A stretch of 64,000 nt of DNA from Parelaphostrongylus tenuis. Its lineage: Eukaryota; Nematoda; Chromadorea; Rhabditida; Metastrongylidae. Of this stretch, positions 33,935-46,204 are shown one piece after another; position 1 is the stretch's first letter; each line of letters begins with the position of its first letter. The position numbers and the translations under genes were made by a program. The stretch is from contig JAHQIW010003936.1 of the NCBI GenBank assembly GCA_019055375.1, positions 62,001-126,000 of the forward strand, read 5' to 3'. The notes below the pieces were generated by a model. That model was not told the origin of the DNA. It worked only from the letters and a program-made list of their open reading frames with translations, and did no database searches.

Positions 33935-34198
33935 ATGAGCTTTAAAGAGGCATACAACCGAATCAACTTAAGATATCTGCGAATACTGACTTCAGATCCA
34001 TGAAATTCAGTGCTGAGTAATTACGACACTATCAGTAATAGTCACATCCAGTTTCTGCAAGCTAATATCGCTCCGCCTAAGCGCTCTTATTGCGTAAATG
34101 TTGATAGTGATATTCAAACTTCAGAATCGCTATATTTCCGCGCGTTTCGCTATCATGGAGATGCCCATATAAATTCTTTCATAAGTTCTTTTTGCTAG
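33935..34198 (+). pseudogene. Interrupted open frame, possible decayed exon
   Basis: The frame from ATG 33935 (MSFKEAYNRINLRYLRILTS) meets one TGA at 34001, then continues in the same frame for 62 codons (HIQFLQANIAPPKRSYCVNV, SLYFRAFRYHGDAHINSF) to TAG at 34196. An acceptor-like gaaattcag ends at 34009. It could be a one-stop pseudogene or a terminal exon starting at 34010. No family recognised. Confidence 0.3.
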
Positions 34199-34249
34199 AC
34201 GGAGACAAAAGAGTGATTGACTCCATTTGCCAAGCATGAATTTTTTGTA

Positions 34250-35180
34250 TTAGTGTTAGTAAGTATTTGAAAGCTCAAATCTCTGACTAAAGCTGTAAGT
34301 GACCAGATTTTGATGCACCTTTTCATAACGCTGTAAAGTCCAAAATAAAATTGTTTTTACACCTCCCGCGCGTTTTCATTTTTATCAAGCGTATAATTCG
34401 CTGCAAACACAAAAAGCATATTAACGTCTAGGGAAAATTGTGCAATATATGAGTTTATCTAGATTTCTTTCGAAGAGGAAAAATATTTCCAGTTGAAGAC
34501 GAGTTGCATCCCTTATGTCTGACACCTTAGGCCATATATCGATAACACCCGCCTCCCAAACCATAGATTAGCGGGTAAACATGCTCGCTGAATATTTTCA
34601 ATACTGTACACTGCAGTGATACGCTCTTTTCCTGAAAATAAGCACGGCGTTGAAATCATTAAAACTTACGCTATAGAGTGTTTACTAACAATCTAAAGGA
34701 AGAGCTCAGTCCGGTGAGATTTAGCAGAAACCTTTCCTTTCTCCTTCGTCGCTGTCAAATGAGCTTCTCCAAAGGGCAAGCATATTTTTGAGTTTCCCGA
34801 GACTCAGCTATCGAAAGAGTACTGGCAGACTAAAAACAGAGGTACTGTCTAGCGAAATATAAGCGAAATGAGAAAAAAACGCGTGCTCGTGTGAAACATA
34901 ATTTTACTTTGGATTTTACATCGTTATAGAAGATGTTATGAAAAACCAGTTACGTAGAGCTGTAGTCAGGGGTTCAACCTTTCAAATTTTTACTAATACT
35001 AGTATGAAAGTTCTTTTCCAGCAATTTAGATCAAATATTCATTTGTCGCCGCCTAGCAGAATAGTATCTTTTCATGACTATTCGCCCTACATAGTTTTTC
35101 TTACTACATCGTTGTCGGTAATGTGCAAGACTCCAGTGAAGAACACTCTGACGAGAGACGTCATACATAACTAAACATTT
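34250..35180 (+). repeat. Interspersed repeat M, copy
   Basis: Aligns with 52690-53350 and 61190-62140 (shared: GTTAGTAA..A.TTGAAAGCT, CGCTGTAAA.T.C, CATTTTTATCA.GCGT) and contains the N core (34630-34690). Repeats M and N are probably parts of one element. The 78-codon frame at 34938 lies in it and is not preserved in the other copies. Confidence 0.65.
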
Positions 35181-36540
35181 GGTTTCGTCAGAAAATCAAA
35201 GTTTCCATTTGCTTATCTGGCATAACAAAAAGCATTTAAACTAGTAATACACTATAAAGCAACTTTTATTAATTTTCAAGAAAATCAGTCGATATTTCTA
35301 TAGGCTATTAAGCTGTAACAAAGTTGGTATAAAACAATATGTGAGGAAAACTCATATTGCTGCAGTGCTCGGTTTGATCAAACTACTCGTACCAACGCGA
35401 CATTGAAGAAGACGATGGTGAACGGAATGTAAATCGCATAAATTTTCTTTTTGCAACCATGTACTAGCTTAGGGATATGGCAAAGTAAAAGTAAGCTATT
35501 TCCAACCTATCATTTCATGTATCGCGGTCAATTTCTCTTGCCCTACACTTTGCAATATTCATAATTCGATCTCGTTTTCCGGCTCACCAAATACTCCACA
35601 ACTGCGTGGTTGACAGTTTGGTGCCATACTTGTTCGAGAAAGAGATAAGCACTATTCAAGCATTCTTCGATGATTAAGCGGATGGCTGATAAGAACGTGC
35701 TTGTCAACTTGTGCTAATTTGTTGCATAAATAGGTTTCGAAAGTCATTGTAGAAGCTTGACAAGAATTTTATTTTTCGCAACGCTATGACTTAAGAAACT
35801 TTGTCATCTTTACAAAGCGCAATGGAGTCGTTATTTTAATATTTATAGTAGCTCATCATAGAGAATACTGCTTTGCTTACATTAATCAACAATCTGACAA
35901 AAAAATGAAAAAGACCATCACATTCACTTTTGCATAGCTTGCCGTGTTGGACGGTGCCTAATTTTGTGCCAGCTAAAGACTCAGAGCAACTCATCTATAT
36001 CTCAAACGCTGTTGTTTCGTGCCAGTAAATCTCGATAATAGTCGATAATAATCTGACATCCAAGGTATGGGCTAGAATTGTGGCAATGTAAGCGAGACTT
36101 TGATTTATCATTTTTGGAGGCACCAGTATTTGCAAAAAGGTTTTGAAATTATTATTGACCAAACAACAATGTTCTCTATGCTCTTCTCTGCCATACCGTG
36201 ATCACGACATTCGCAGCAGTCAGTAATGAGGGAACAACTGAAATGATTTTTGGAAAACAATTATATGCACTTAAGTAAGAATGATGGTAGCTTTTCAAAA
36301 TCTCGCGATAACTGTTCTATAACTGGAATTTTTGCTTGAAAAGAACTAACAGGTGTTTGAGGATTGCTTGTAGCAAAGGCATGATAACTAACTGAGATAG
36401 AGTTGAGCGAATAAAAGTTTGAAAGTCAGTCGACATGGAATTGCTAGTATCTGAGGCGAGACATATGGTGTAAGCCGTTGAATAATTTAGAAGTAATACG
36501 CCCTGTCTCGTAATTATTATTTGAGCCAACATGTCATGTG
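35180..36540. other. Unassigned AT-rich stretch
   Basis: No exon chain or repeat copy recognised; the 71-codon minus frame (36317-36532) has no supporting signal. Confidence 0.4.
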
Positions 36541-36700
36541 ACCTGTTATAAGACTGACTTATAGAGCCCTATACACTTGTTTCTTGACAGTCTCATCAGT
36601 CGCGCGGTATGTTTCGCCTTTTGCCCACTGATGGGACTGTCAAGGTCGAAACGCGTGTATCGGACTCTATTAGTCAGCCCTATAAAAGACCACATGACAT
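36541..36700. mobile_element. Foldback F2, minimal copy
   Basis: About 160 bases made almost wholly of two arms: GACTGACTTATAGAGCCC ... GACAGTCTCATCAGT and the complement ACTGATGGGACTGTC ... GGACTCTATTAGTCAG. These are the outer ends of the F2 arms (30607-31080) with the centre deleted. Confidence 0.85.
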
Positions 36701-37880
36701 GTAAGCTCCTTTCGCTTCCTTTTATTTGAAGAAAGCTGTAACATTTGGACGAGGAGAGCATAAACAAACAGGGGTAAAAAGACCTTGACGCTGATCATTC
36801 CATAAGCAAATCATTCAACTTCAACAAACGTTATAGCTGACTCAATGCATAGTGGAGCTATGATGACTTACGGAGCCCTAACGATGTACAAAGACTACTT
36901 TCCTTTTTATAGACAAATGTGGTGTCAATTTCCCAACATCTAGAGAGTGAAATGCTTGATAAAGTGAATGGCGTGTAACCGAACCAGCGACCAATTGTGT
37001 TCTACACGAAGTCTCAAATTTTTGCCTCACACTTGACGTATCCTATCAGACAGTATCATGGCACTAAAGCCACAATTTCACTACAGAGCAAAACTGATTG
37101 GCAATGAATATAACCGTTATAAGAAACATAATTTAAGTCTTCAATATGCTGTGACGTAAATATTTGCAACTTTTATGTAAAAATCGTTGTTTTTGCTTGA
37201 AGCCAAGTTTTATGAAGACACTGCTGGTTTCCATTAGCAGACAAAGTGTAAAACGCTTAATGTTGATTTGTCGATGGAGGTATATGGTACGCATTAAACT
37301 CTATTTATAGCGCAATAATTCTGATAAAAAGTAACTGAAGGCATATCTAGCCTGGATAATGATTTGTGTTCTACAGCTGTGTCAAATCAGTAATGTTGTT
37401 CTTCCAGATGGATCTTATCATCTCCGGAAGGATGGAGGGCTCTGAGAATCTTTAGTATACATTAAAACCAAGGATGCTTCATGGTTGCAGTGCAGACAAC
37501 GTCCATTCACTCTGCTGCAGGTATTCTGCCTGTTTTGAGTAGCTTATAAATTGTTAATCAAAAGGAAATGTGTCTGCTCGGAAAATCCAAGTATAGGAAG
37601 TGAATCATTACGGAATACAGATATTATAATTATTTTGAAAGATCATCTGTGTTGAGTGACCAAATGAGATACATCCATCATTTTTCTCACCCCTTTTCAA
37701 ATTTTTACTGGACACAATGCAGTTTAAACGCCATATTTCCTTTACAAGAAATTTGGAATTCAAAATAATATTGAATAAAATAGTAGTCATAGAAGCTGAA
37801 GATCGCAGGCACACGATACGACAAAGCGCGCTCTTTTTGATTATAAAGGAACAGATAAAAAACCAATCTCATTAAGTGGG
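36700..37880. other. Unassigned stretch
   Basis: 37330-37450 has weak resemblance to the SINE-B body (GGCATATCTAGCCTGGATAA, CTTCCAGATGGATC) and may be a very old copy. Nothing else recognised. Confidence 0.35.
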
Positions 37881-38150
37881 AAGTAATTTGTAGGAGTGTT
37901 AGTAACCACTCGCAAGCTGAGACTGGAGGCTACAGCGACACGTTACCGGTTTTTGAAAACACCACTTCATAATATTGTAGCATCCAGATCGTAGATAATG
38001 TTTCACTCTCGCATTTCACCTTCGTTTTTATCATGCTCTGAGTCTCTGGAAACCGAGAAAAATATCATTGTGTGCAGAAAATTTTATAGTATGTTAGTCA
38101 AATGTTTTATATGGAATTTTTTAAAAAAGGAGGAAAAATATTGCCAAAAT
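37880..38150 (+). repeat. Interspersed repeat M, partial copy
   Basis: Matches 61230-61330 and its continuation at 61650-61820 after removal of the SINE-B inserted there (AGGAGTGTTAGTAACCACTC, CTGAGACTGGAGGCTACAGC, CGTTACCGGTTTTTGAAAAC). It therefore shows the pre-insertion state of that site. Confidence 0.75.
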
Positions 38151-38154
38151 AACT

Positions 38155-38960
38155 GGTTTTTACCCAAGAACTGTTCACAGATCCTTGCAACGTTTCAAAG
38201 AGACTATAGAGATTGAGCGCCGTCCTCGAAATGGTCGTTCAACCACTATGTCTTAAATCCGAAGTGTTCGATGCGTGGAATAGGTCGGTAGAATCGAGAT
38301 CAGCTGGTGGAATACCCAGAACGCGATTAAAAGTAAGCCGAAGTTGCGTAGCCACAACGTTTCTAATGTTTACCTTCAAGAAAGGATGGAAGAAGAAAAG
38401 CTTTCAAAAGCTCGCCGAATGATTCGTTTGGTAACTGGTTCATGTTTGTACAAAGTGTTCTTTACGATAGAGAACTTTTTCACAGTAGATAACTTCAGAA
38501 CAGCCAGAATTATCGCCAAATTCTTAAGAAGGGTCAGCAGAAGATTGCAGCAGCTGATCCATGGGCCGCAGTTATTTTCCGGCTCTGTGATAGTTAAATC
38601 GACCCACTCAAAGATTTTCATTGGTCAAGAACACTTTCCAAGATTTGGGGCAAGACATTTGCCAGCCAAACTGGATCCAGTGGATTGCTTCGTGGGGTTT
38701 ATCAAAGAAAGAAGTCTCGGCGACTTGTTTCACTACCGCACACTCATTTAAACCAACTCTGACATGCGCTTTGATTGAAATTAAGGCGGAAGTGTGCGCC
38801 AGCATCGTTGGAAAATCTCTTAAGCATTTTCTTAGCTGTATTGAGAGCAATGGAGGCAATTTTGAGAATATGTTATGACTTTCTTATTTGTTGTTATGGT
38901 GGCTGATGTAATAATTGCAATCAATCCTCCAAGTATATGGAATTATTTGCTTTGTTGGAC
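38155..38960 (+). pseudogene. Tc1/mariner transposase relic
   Basis: In shifting plus frames: FKETIEIERRPRNGRSTTMS (about 38200), a linker with KARRMIRLVTGSCLYKVFFT then IENFFTVDN (38400-38490; the family has F.DEK.FTV, so the first catalytic aspartate is replaced), a PAKLDPVDCFVGFI segment (38660-38700; family WP..SPDLNP.DY..W), and EVCASIVGKSLKHF ... ESNGGNFENML to the stop at 38878. The region with the second aspartate is deleted. Three frame changes are needed to read it through. The 3' noncoding part (38880-38960, AATAATTGCAATCAATCC) belongs to the element. Confidence 0.75.
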
Positions 38961-39290
38961 AAAACTTTTCATGAGCACTGTTTGTATTTATTCAAAAGCT
39001 TGAACCTCGAAAAATTCAGAAATTGACTCCTTACTTAGAAAGACCTTCTCACAGCGTTGCAGCAGTGAATATGAAATGATGTTTTCCATGCGTTACGCAT
39101 TATCGTGTTTATATGTTGCGGGGAAAAGCCCTCTCTCTTCAAACTTCAACAAACCATTGATAAAGTAAATCTTGTAGGTTTTCTGACTGCATTTACTTGT
39201 AGAAATGGCTCTTCTTTAACGTTGTAGCAAAAAAATAATTTTATGCGTCGCACGCGTTGAGCATTACTGCGCGTTAACACGCATGTTTCA
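38961..39290. other. Unassigned stretch
   Basis: Nothing recognised. Confidence 0.4.
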
Positions 39291-40160
39291 CAAGACAGAG
39301 CCCTTATCTGCGACTGCTAATATTCTATCGACAGCGTAAGTCTTATATATTTCAAAAATGCACTTAAGTTGCATAGGGTTTTTCACAGCGCTAGAGTATG
39401 AAAAATAAGATTGTAATTCATACGCAGCTTTGGCTTCTTTTTTCATTTCACCTTGCCAAATAAATCCGCTGTCAAGTCTAGTCCTAAATCTTACACTAAG
39501 CAGTTTAAGCCTAAGCACGAAAAGTAAACGAACGTGCATAGTACAATCCCTAATATCAGAGTTATATATTTTATCTGAAGCTTTCATTAAAGAAACCTCA
39601 AATTCAAGAACAGAAATTGAACGTTTCGTGTGAATCGCACTGCGAGGTAGATAAATGACTCTGCGAGGTGGATCAATCACGGTGTTCAGTAAAACTGTCA
39701 CAGTCCTTTTTCCGCTGCTACACTGCATTGAAAAGGTCTTTCCCGCATCAAAACATAGTTTTGGAATTGCTGAATTTTGCGATATCGAGTGGTAGTTGAA
39801 AGTGCAGGAAAGGAGCCTCGTCCTACGAGAAATATGCGCGTAAGAAACACAGACCCATTTTCTTTGCCACAACGCTAAGAAGAGTTTTTCTGAATGAAAA
39901 AAGGAATTTTGTGAAAAGATTTACAGTCTCAAGACCTAGAAGATTCAGCCACCGTATGAGTACGAGTAATCCGGGCAAAAAGCTTTGACGAGATAATAAC
40001 GCGATAATGCGGGACGCATATGAAACATAATGCTATTTTGAGCGCTATGGAGCTGTAAGAAGACTTGTCTAAAGGCAAATACATATTAAATTCCCTAGAT
40101 TTAGCTTTCAAAGGATTACTAGTAGCCTCTAGAAAATTATCACTCAGCAAAAGAGATCCC
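39290..40160 (+). repeat. Repeat N copies and related sequence
   Basis: 39660-39900 carries the N core (CTGAATTTTGCGATATCGAG, ACAGACCCATTTTCTTTGCC). A 194-codon minus-strand frame (39872-39288), the longest open frame of the window, runs antisense through it; it has no recognisable domain and overlaps repetitive DNA, so I do not call it a gene. Confidence 0.55.
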
Positions 40161-40204
40161 TTCAAATGGGCTTCTTCGATTTATATATATATATATATAA
40201 TTGA

Positions 40205-40690
40205 TTTTTTCCCGCTTTCATGAACTTGATAGAGCGAATTCTCTGGATAAGATTCTTCGGTCTTAGCCTTCTACTTCAGAGCCGGTTGACCCGAGTCGTT
40301 AGCTCACAGTCGCGTGATGTCGCAGCGTGTGGCTTCATAGTCGTACAGAGGCGGATTCTCTAGACCAGAACACCGGAGGGTGAATAACGCAACTGGGCCG
40401 TGTTGGTTCATACACGTTGTTTCTTGTTTGAGCAAGCATCGACATTTGGATCATTAAAGTCGGCAACCACTATCACTCGACTATCAGCATCAGTCTATTA
40501 TCATTATCAAGCAGAACCGGTCTTATATAAAAAGGCATCAGCGAGTGAGGTAACTTCATTCCAGCGATGCCCCAGTGAAGAAGGCCCGTCTCAGTCGACA
40601 ACGGCACGATGGACATCGCGAGGCCTAACTACTGGTCCCACTGGCCGACTGGACAATGCCATCAACATTGGTGAGTAGGAAAAATAAGTC
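40205..40690. other. GC-richer tract, unassigned, possible exon or LTR
   Basis: Composition rises between 40270 and 40680. A plus frame (40400-40678) ends at a good splice donor (CAACATTG/gtgagt, 40670), and a TATA-like TTATATAAAAAGGC lies at 40522-40535. Both a gene's 5' exon and an LTR edge are possible; no supporting partner was found. Confidence 0.3.
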
Positions 40691-42160
40691 AAGGCTGAAC
40701 AATTTCTAATGCGTAGATAAATATAAGGTAATCTGCAAATGTCAAATAGATTTAATGTCCAGAGATTTGCGTAGCGCAGGGGTTAGAGATGTCGTGCAGC
40801 ACGTGATTCTTGATTCTATCTTGCGTTTCAGACCTATCAAGCCTTACATCTATAAATGTGTCGACAATTTGTAAGTTTTGTCTAGTAAGATCAACACTCT
40901 ATTGTTACATCGGCGGGCCACCTCAAGTCATCCGATGAGCCAAATATGCATCTAGTCGCCTTTAATTATGCCTAATTTATAAAAATGAGTGCGCAGCAAA
41001 CCTCTCACAATTGCACAACTACGAAAGTTTTACTTATTCTTTGTTCTTTAAGAAGGAAAAAAATTATCAAAAGTTCGACGCTCATGTAGCACACATCGCG
41101 TCATGATTGTCGAACTAGCAATGTGCTTCTCTTTTCTAAAGCTTGCACCGGTTTTAGTCTATCAAATTCTTATATCAACATCTTTTTATCACGACGTCAT
41201 TCCCCTGTCCCCACAACTAGTGAACCTCGATAACACTTGAACTAACACGTTGCACGCGAGAGTTTGTGTATCAGTTAAGAGATTTGATTTTCTGATGATT
41301 TCCGTTTAAGTTAATACTAGACGTTCACCACAAATGTTATATGCCGATTAAACTTCAAAGTCTCTCCCGCTCTTTGTTCTAAGAAAGGCCACAAAAATCT
41401 TGTCAGTACCGAGAAAATTGATCAAACTCTTATAAGGAAGTTGTTTTACGCATCTAAATAATGATAGCATATTATGGAAGGGTAGAGCAATTTCCTCCCT
41501 CTATACTTAAGCAATGAGAGTTGGAGGATGTGGGACATTTTCCGTTTATACTGAATGTTCTCTACTCCCATATCGAGCCAATACTCCTGTGGAAGCTTTT
41601 ATATCACGCTTGTATGTTTTGTGCTCTCTTGGCTACCGTATTACATTTACAATGACTTTTTATCAAACTGTTTTATTGAGGAATTTTCAGCACTTTTCTG
41701 AGCTTCTCAGTTTTGGAAAATTTAGTCCACTTGTGCCAAACTTCGCGTGTGAAACAGCGAATAAGTAGCTCAGTTAGCTAGTTTTGTCCGTCCTCTTTCG
41801 CAGTCTTCCTTCAGCCTTCGACTTTTTTGCCTTCTCATTTCATTTGTAGAATCCTTCTTAGGTTTTTTTTTTCTATATACTCGATATCAACGTCTTATTC
41901 ATCGTATTGTACACGTATATCAATCATTGGATAGTTTGTGCTTTAGTAATTACCTTATTGTCAATACGTGCGCAATTATTTAGACTTGAGCCTTGGATTT
42001 CTTGTTATAAAAAAGTCTCCGATGGCAAGTTTATGCTCATTTTTGGCTAGTGATTCTGACTGCTGACTTGATGAACAATGTTTCTTTCCTGTCACCTCTA
42101 TTACATCATCCTTTGACACTTTTCCGTATCCGCACCCATTTTCAGCCCCTCAAAAGAACA
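40690..42160. other. Unassigned AT-rich stretch
   Basis: A single 84-codon frame (41514-41768) starting at an ATG after a polypurine stretch has no splice partners or recognised similarity. Confidence 0.4.
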
Positions 42161-42162
42161 CG

Positions 42163-42370
42163 TTATGTTTTCTGAAACTTTAGTAGCCACTTAATAGCTG
42201 AATTTTCAATAATTTTAGTGATGTGCTTAGTCATCAAAAAAATTTTCTTGCGCTCTTGTAGTAAAAATAAAATTATGTTATACACACGGGCGATTTCAGC
42301 TGGACACAGCTTTTCTTCTTGACTTTCACTAACCATTCGACAGCACAAATCTTGATGTAGGTAATGGTGT
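42163..42370 (-). repeat. Repeat N fragment
   Basis: Minus-strand copy of the N core (GTGCTGTCGAATGGTTAGTG) next to a possible exon (42377-42609). A plus-strand N fragment follows at 42700-42900. Confidence 0.5.
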
Positions 42371-42376
42371 GATTAA

Positions 42377-42609
42377 TTGATTTTTCAGAAAGGTTTGTCT
42401 GGCGTGTTGCTGTTATCAAGAGGAGACTGGGTTTCACACCTGATACTTCTTGTCGGCCAGGGCGTGCGCAATGCTTCGAAAGCGCGATGTCTTGATGCCA
42501 AGGTGGCAAAATTCTATGCACATACCGGAGCAAAAGTGAACACCGCGTATCAAAAGCAGTTTTATCTTCACTGTCACAGCATAATAAAAAAGATTCTTAA
42601 ATGCCAGGT
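42377..42609 (+). other. Possible isolated internal exon
   Basis: Acceptor gatttttcag ends at 42388. The frame KGLSGVLLLSRGDWVSHLIL ... QFYLHCHSIIKKILKCQ is open to CCAG/gtacac at 42608. Minus-strand frames across the same bases are also open, and no partner exon was found. Confidence 0.2.
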
Positions 42610-42899
42610 ACACCACTGAAATTGACAAGATTCTAGTTGTTGAATATTCATCAAAAAGCAAAAGCTTTGTCAACAGGAAGATGCTAAAGTGTAAAACACA
42701 TCTATGTTTTTCTGTTAAGCGTAGTAGACAAATACTTTTGGAAATAAAGTGCACCGCTGGAATTCTTGAAATTTAAACTATCGAGTGGCTACTAGTGCTG
42801 TGATAAAAGCAAAAAAGCGGTCCTCCCGAAGAGCTGAAATTGGGTGCGGGTAAGAAAAGGAACCCATTCTTTTGAAGTCCTGACAGCTTTTTCTATTTA

Positions 42900-43340
42900 A
42901 TTGTTTTTGGTTATTCATACAAAAGCATTACATCGCCAACATAAGGTTTGTTGCCTTGCTAAGAACTTATTCTTCATGACCATCACTGATTCAATCTAGA
43001 AAAGAAGTGTGCCTTTTTAGCTGCTGACTTGCGTAGCATAATTAATAGCCAATGTGGAACAACCTCTACGATGCTTCCCACAGTAATCAAATTAATTCTT
43101 CCTAGTTTTTATTTAGGCTTTGAAGATTTATTCAAATCCGTGCATCCACTTAATATCAAACGCGCGTAAAAATCTTCGTACTTTCTTTACGTATCGCAAT
43201 GCAGACTCTCTGAGAGTTTTCTGCGGCAAACATTATACTTATTTTGCTGAACCGCAGAATTATTTCAGAAACATAGACATGTAGATACATACCAAAATGT
43301 GTAGAGTTAATGAAATCAATTGAAATCATACTACCTTGTA
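42900..43340. other. Unassigned stretch
   Basis: Nothing recognised. Confidence 0.4.
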
Positions 43341-46200
43341 TGCGGACCCGGTGGAACTTCGCCCCAATTTGGCAATTGGAGTTCCTGTAGGCGCCTGACA
43401 GTCCGAGGAATCAGTCGGTAACGGCTCTCGTCCATTCGATATCCTGGCATGTAGAACGGCATCACTGAGCCTCGATAGTTGACGTATGTCAGAATTTCGG
43501 ATTCTTTCTCTTATTTACGAGATACGGGATACTACTAGCATCGACCTTTCCACTGCGTGTTTGATGAAGCCAAGTGAACTTCCATCCTGCTTACGTAGCG
43601 ACCGGATTTCCGCTGCATACCTTAGGGCAGGGATGATTGTCGAGTCGAAAAGATGGCACGGAGTCGGATGTTCCTTTTCCTCTTCACTACATCCTCGATG
43701 CTCTTAGACGTTCTCAAAGACGCTCGTTTCCTCCTGCTCAACTCTGGAGCTAGATCGTTCGTGATGCTGATTTCACGACCTAGATAGACGTAGCTAGAGC
43801 ATTCGGAGATGTTCGTTTCGTTGCGAGTGAATGGGTCATTCAAGACCCATCCTTTCCTCATGAACATCGCTTTCGTCAGATAATGTTGAAGGCCAATCTT
43901 TCCACAGGCGTTGCCAAAATCCGTAACATTTGTTCCGCTTGGCTGATATTTGATGTCATGAGGACGATATCACCAGAAAAGCGAACATGGGTTTAGTTGT
44001 CGACCGTCAAATTTCACTCCCATATCGTGCTATTCTAATTTTCCTATGACATTTTGGATAGGGTGGCAATGAATAATTTTGGCAAAATTGTACTGCCTTG
44101 TCCAACCCCTTTCCCTACGTGCATGGTAATATCGTTGTAGAATGGCAATATTTTGTTCGCAAAATTTCTATATAGCTCACGAAGGACCATTATGTACCGA
44201 GAAGAGACGCCCTGGTTATCCAGAGCCTCTATAACTGCTTCTGTTTCGACTGAATCAAAGGCTTTCTTCAAATCGATGAAAGTGAGACAGAGCGGTAATT
44301 TGTACTCTCGCAAAACTCCAATAAGTCTTGTGATCATGTTGATGTGATCTATGATACTAAATTCTTTTCGGAACTTCGCTTGTTCGCATGGCTGAATCTG
44401 TCCAGTGTTCTGTCAATCTGTTCAGGATGACTCGAGTAGAGAGTTTATAGACAACGGACAGCCGGCAGATTGGGCGAAAGGAGAGCGAAAGTAGCCTATG
44501 TGGTGAACGTCTCCCTTATTGAACAGCAATACGGTCTTGCTAGTTTTCCACTGATGGAAAGCCTTGCATACTGACAGCCAGCGAGTGAAGATCCAAGCCA
44601 GGGTGTTGATGAGAAGTGGCGGTAGGTTCTTCAGGTATTCTGGTCTAATCCTCTCTGGATCGGGTGTTGTTCTGTTCTTCACTGATGATTTAGCATGTCG
44701 GATTCGGAAGGGAAGACACAGTGGAACGACAAATTCATCCTCTTTCGATTTCTATAACTGTAAGAGGGCATGACTAGTGTAGAGATCCGAGTAGTACTGA
44801 TATATTATTAAGCCATTGCCCTTCAGAAAGTTGTAGGCGTCCCGTCAGAGCGTCAGAGTGCAATTATCTTGGTTTCGTGATCGACGAAGGTTTGCTGGCC
44901 TTTACGAAAGCTCTTCTCAGCTTCTGCAGCTTCCGCTATAACTGCTGTTCATCTCTTTTTGAGGTCTTCTTTTATCGATTCTCTGCAGCGCTTTGCCAAT
45001 TCGGACGTAAGGTTTCGGTTGTCATAGCTCGCGCGACTTCACTGACGTATCAGCTCGAGTGTCTGCGAAGAGAAGCGCCTTTCCGTGACTTTAGACCTCT
45101 CGGCTTCATAGTGCCAACGAGATGATATTCAACAAGCCTGTCGTATCCCTCGTCGATGTTGTCGGCAACGGCATCTTCGCAAGAGCCGACTAATGATTTG
45201 AATACATCCCAGATTCTTGTAGTTCTGGGACTTCGTCGTTCAAATTTTAGCGGTTTTCTCTCCGTTCCGCGAAAAACGGAGCGTTGCAAGAAGGACACGA
45301 TGGTCAAAGAATGTATGGTCTCCACTTAAAAATTTCTTGAGGTCCGTATAGATAGAACGCTTCCACATCGTCTTCGTCATAGCTTGATGTGGGTGAGTAG
45401 GCAACGAAGATGCTCAATGCAGGGATTGAACCACATCGCCCGATACGGTTTGTTAGCTGTTCAAATGGATCATTGTTCACGGTTAAAATCGATTTGACGA
45501 GGACGCCAACGCCGCCGACGCTTCTGCGATCGCATGTTCCAAGAAACACTTGTTCTCGTGTGTCATATACAGCTTGAAAAGGATGGCGTCTTCTAGTCTC
45601 AGCCTGGCCAATGACGTCGTATCTTACCCTTCTTGCTTGAATTATTAGATTTTCTACACCGCATTCGTCAGCAAATGCTCATGCGTTTAAGTGCAAATCG
45701 TCATTTTAGTCCGTTGGGATTTTTACAGCCTGTATGGCACTAAGATTTTTGCAGACTCTCCGTACTCGTCATACCCGGCGCTGCCGTACCGGATACTCTT
45801 TCGGGGTCAGTGGAATGAGCTCCATATTTATTGCTTTTTAGCATTTAGATACCGAACGTATGGCGCTAGGCTCTAAAAGTGGAGGCTGGGTACTCACGAG
45901 TAGTTTGCCAGTCTTTCTCGGAGGAGCGGGAGGAGGCTGTTTGTTAGAGGCGACTCTAACAGCCTCCCATGTACTTCCAAGCCAATTGATTGCAGGCTTT
46001 TTCGCTGACTTGATTCATAGTGATAGAGTTTCGTCAAATCGGCTCTGCAGAGCCAGGGAGCTTATCACTTGGATACACTTGCGCCTCTGGAAGCACACGG
46101 TAGCCATTAGTTCGTGCTGAGTTCCCCTATCCACCACCTGCGAACGCCCTACTTGCCCGCGCGACTAACCTGGCGAGATCCCAGAGAGGGAGATCCGTGA
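43340..46200 (-). pseudogene. RTE-type LINE, near full length but dead
   Basis: Minus strand, 5' to 3': a GC-richer 5' leader (46200-45700), endonuclease N-terminus with QAETRRRHPF, RRSVGGVGVLV and FVAYSPTSSYDEDDVEAFY (45650-45350), a jump that removes the middle of the endonuclease, then fingers and RT core with RIRPEYLKNLPPLLIN (44660-44600), FIDLKKAFDSVETEA (44290-44250, motif A with D), QGSTILPKLF (44080; family has QGD.ISP), RFSGDIVLMT (43980; family has FADD, so catalytic aspartates are lost), SSYVYLGREISI and ELSRRKRASL (43790-43720), and the C-terminal DNA-binding-like region to about 43340. The deletion, mutated catalytic box and frameshifts make it non-functional. Confidence 0.9.
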
Positions 46201-46204
46201 GGGC

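Noticed and set aside
39288..39872. 194-codon minus frame, the longest in the window
   Set aside because: It runs through interspersed repeat N, shows no domain and has no splice or polyadenylation support.
42434..42754. 106-codon minus frame opposite the possible exon 42377-42609
   Set aside because: Both strands are open; neither has partner exons, so only the plus version with good splice sites is listed, at low confidence.
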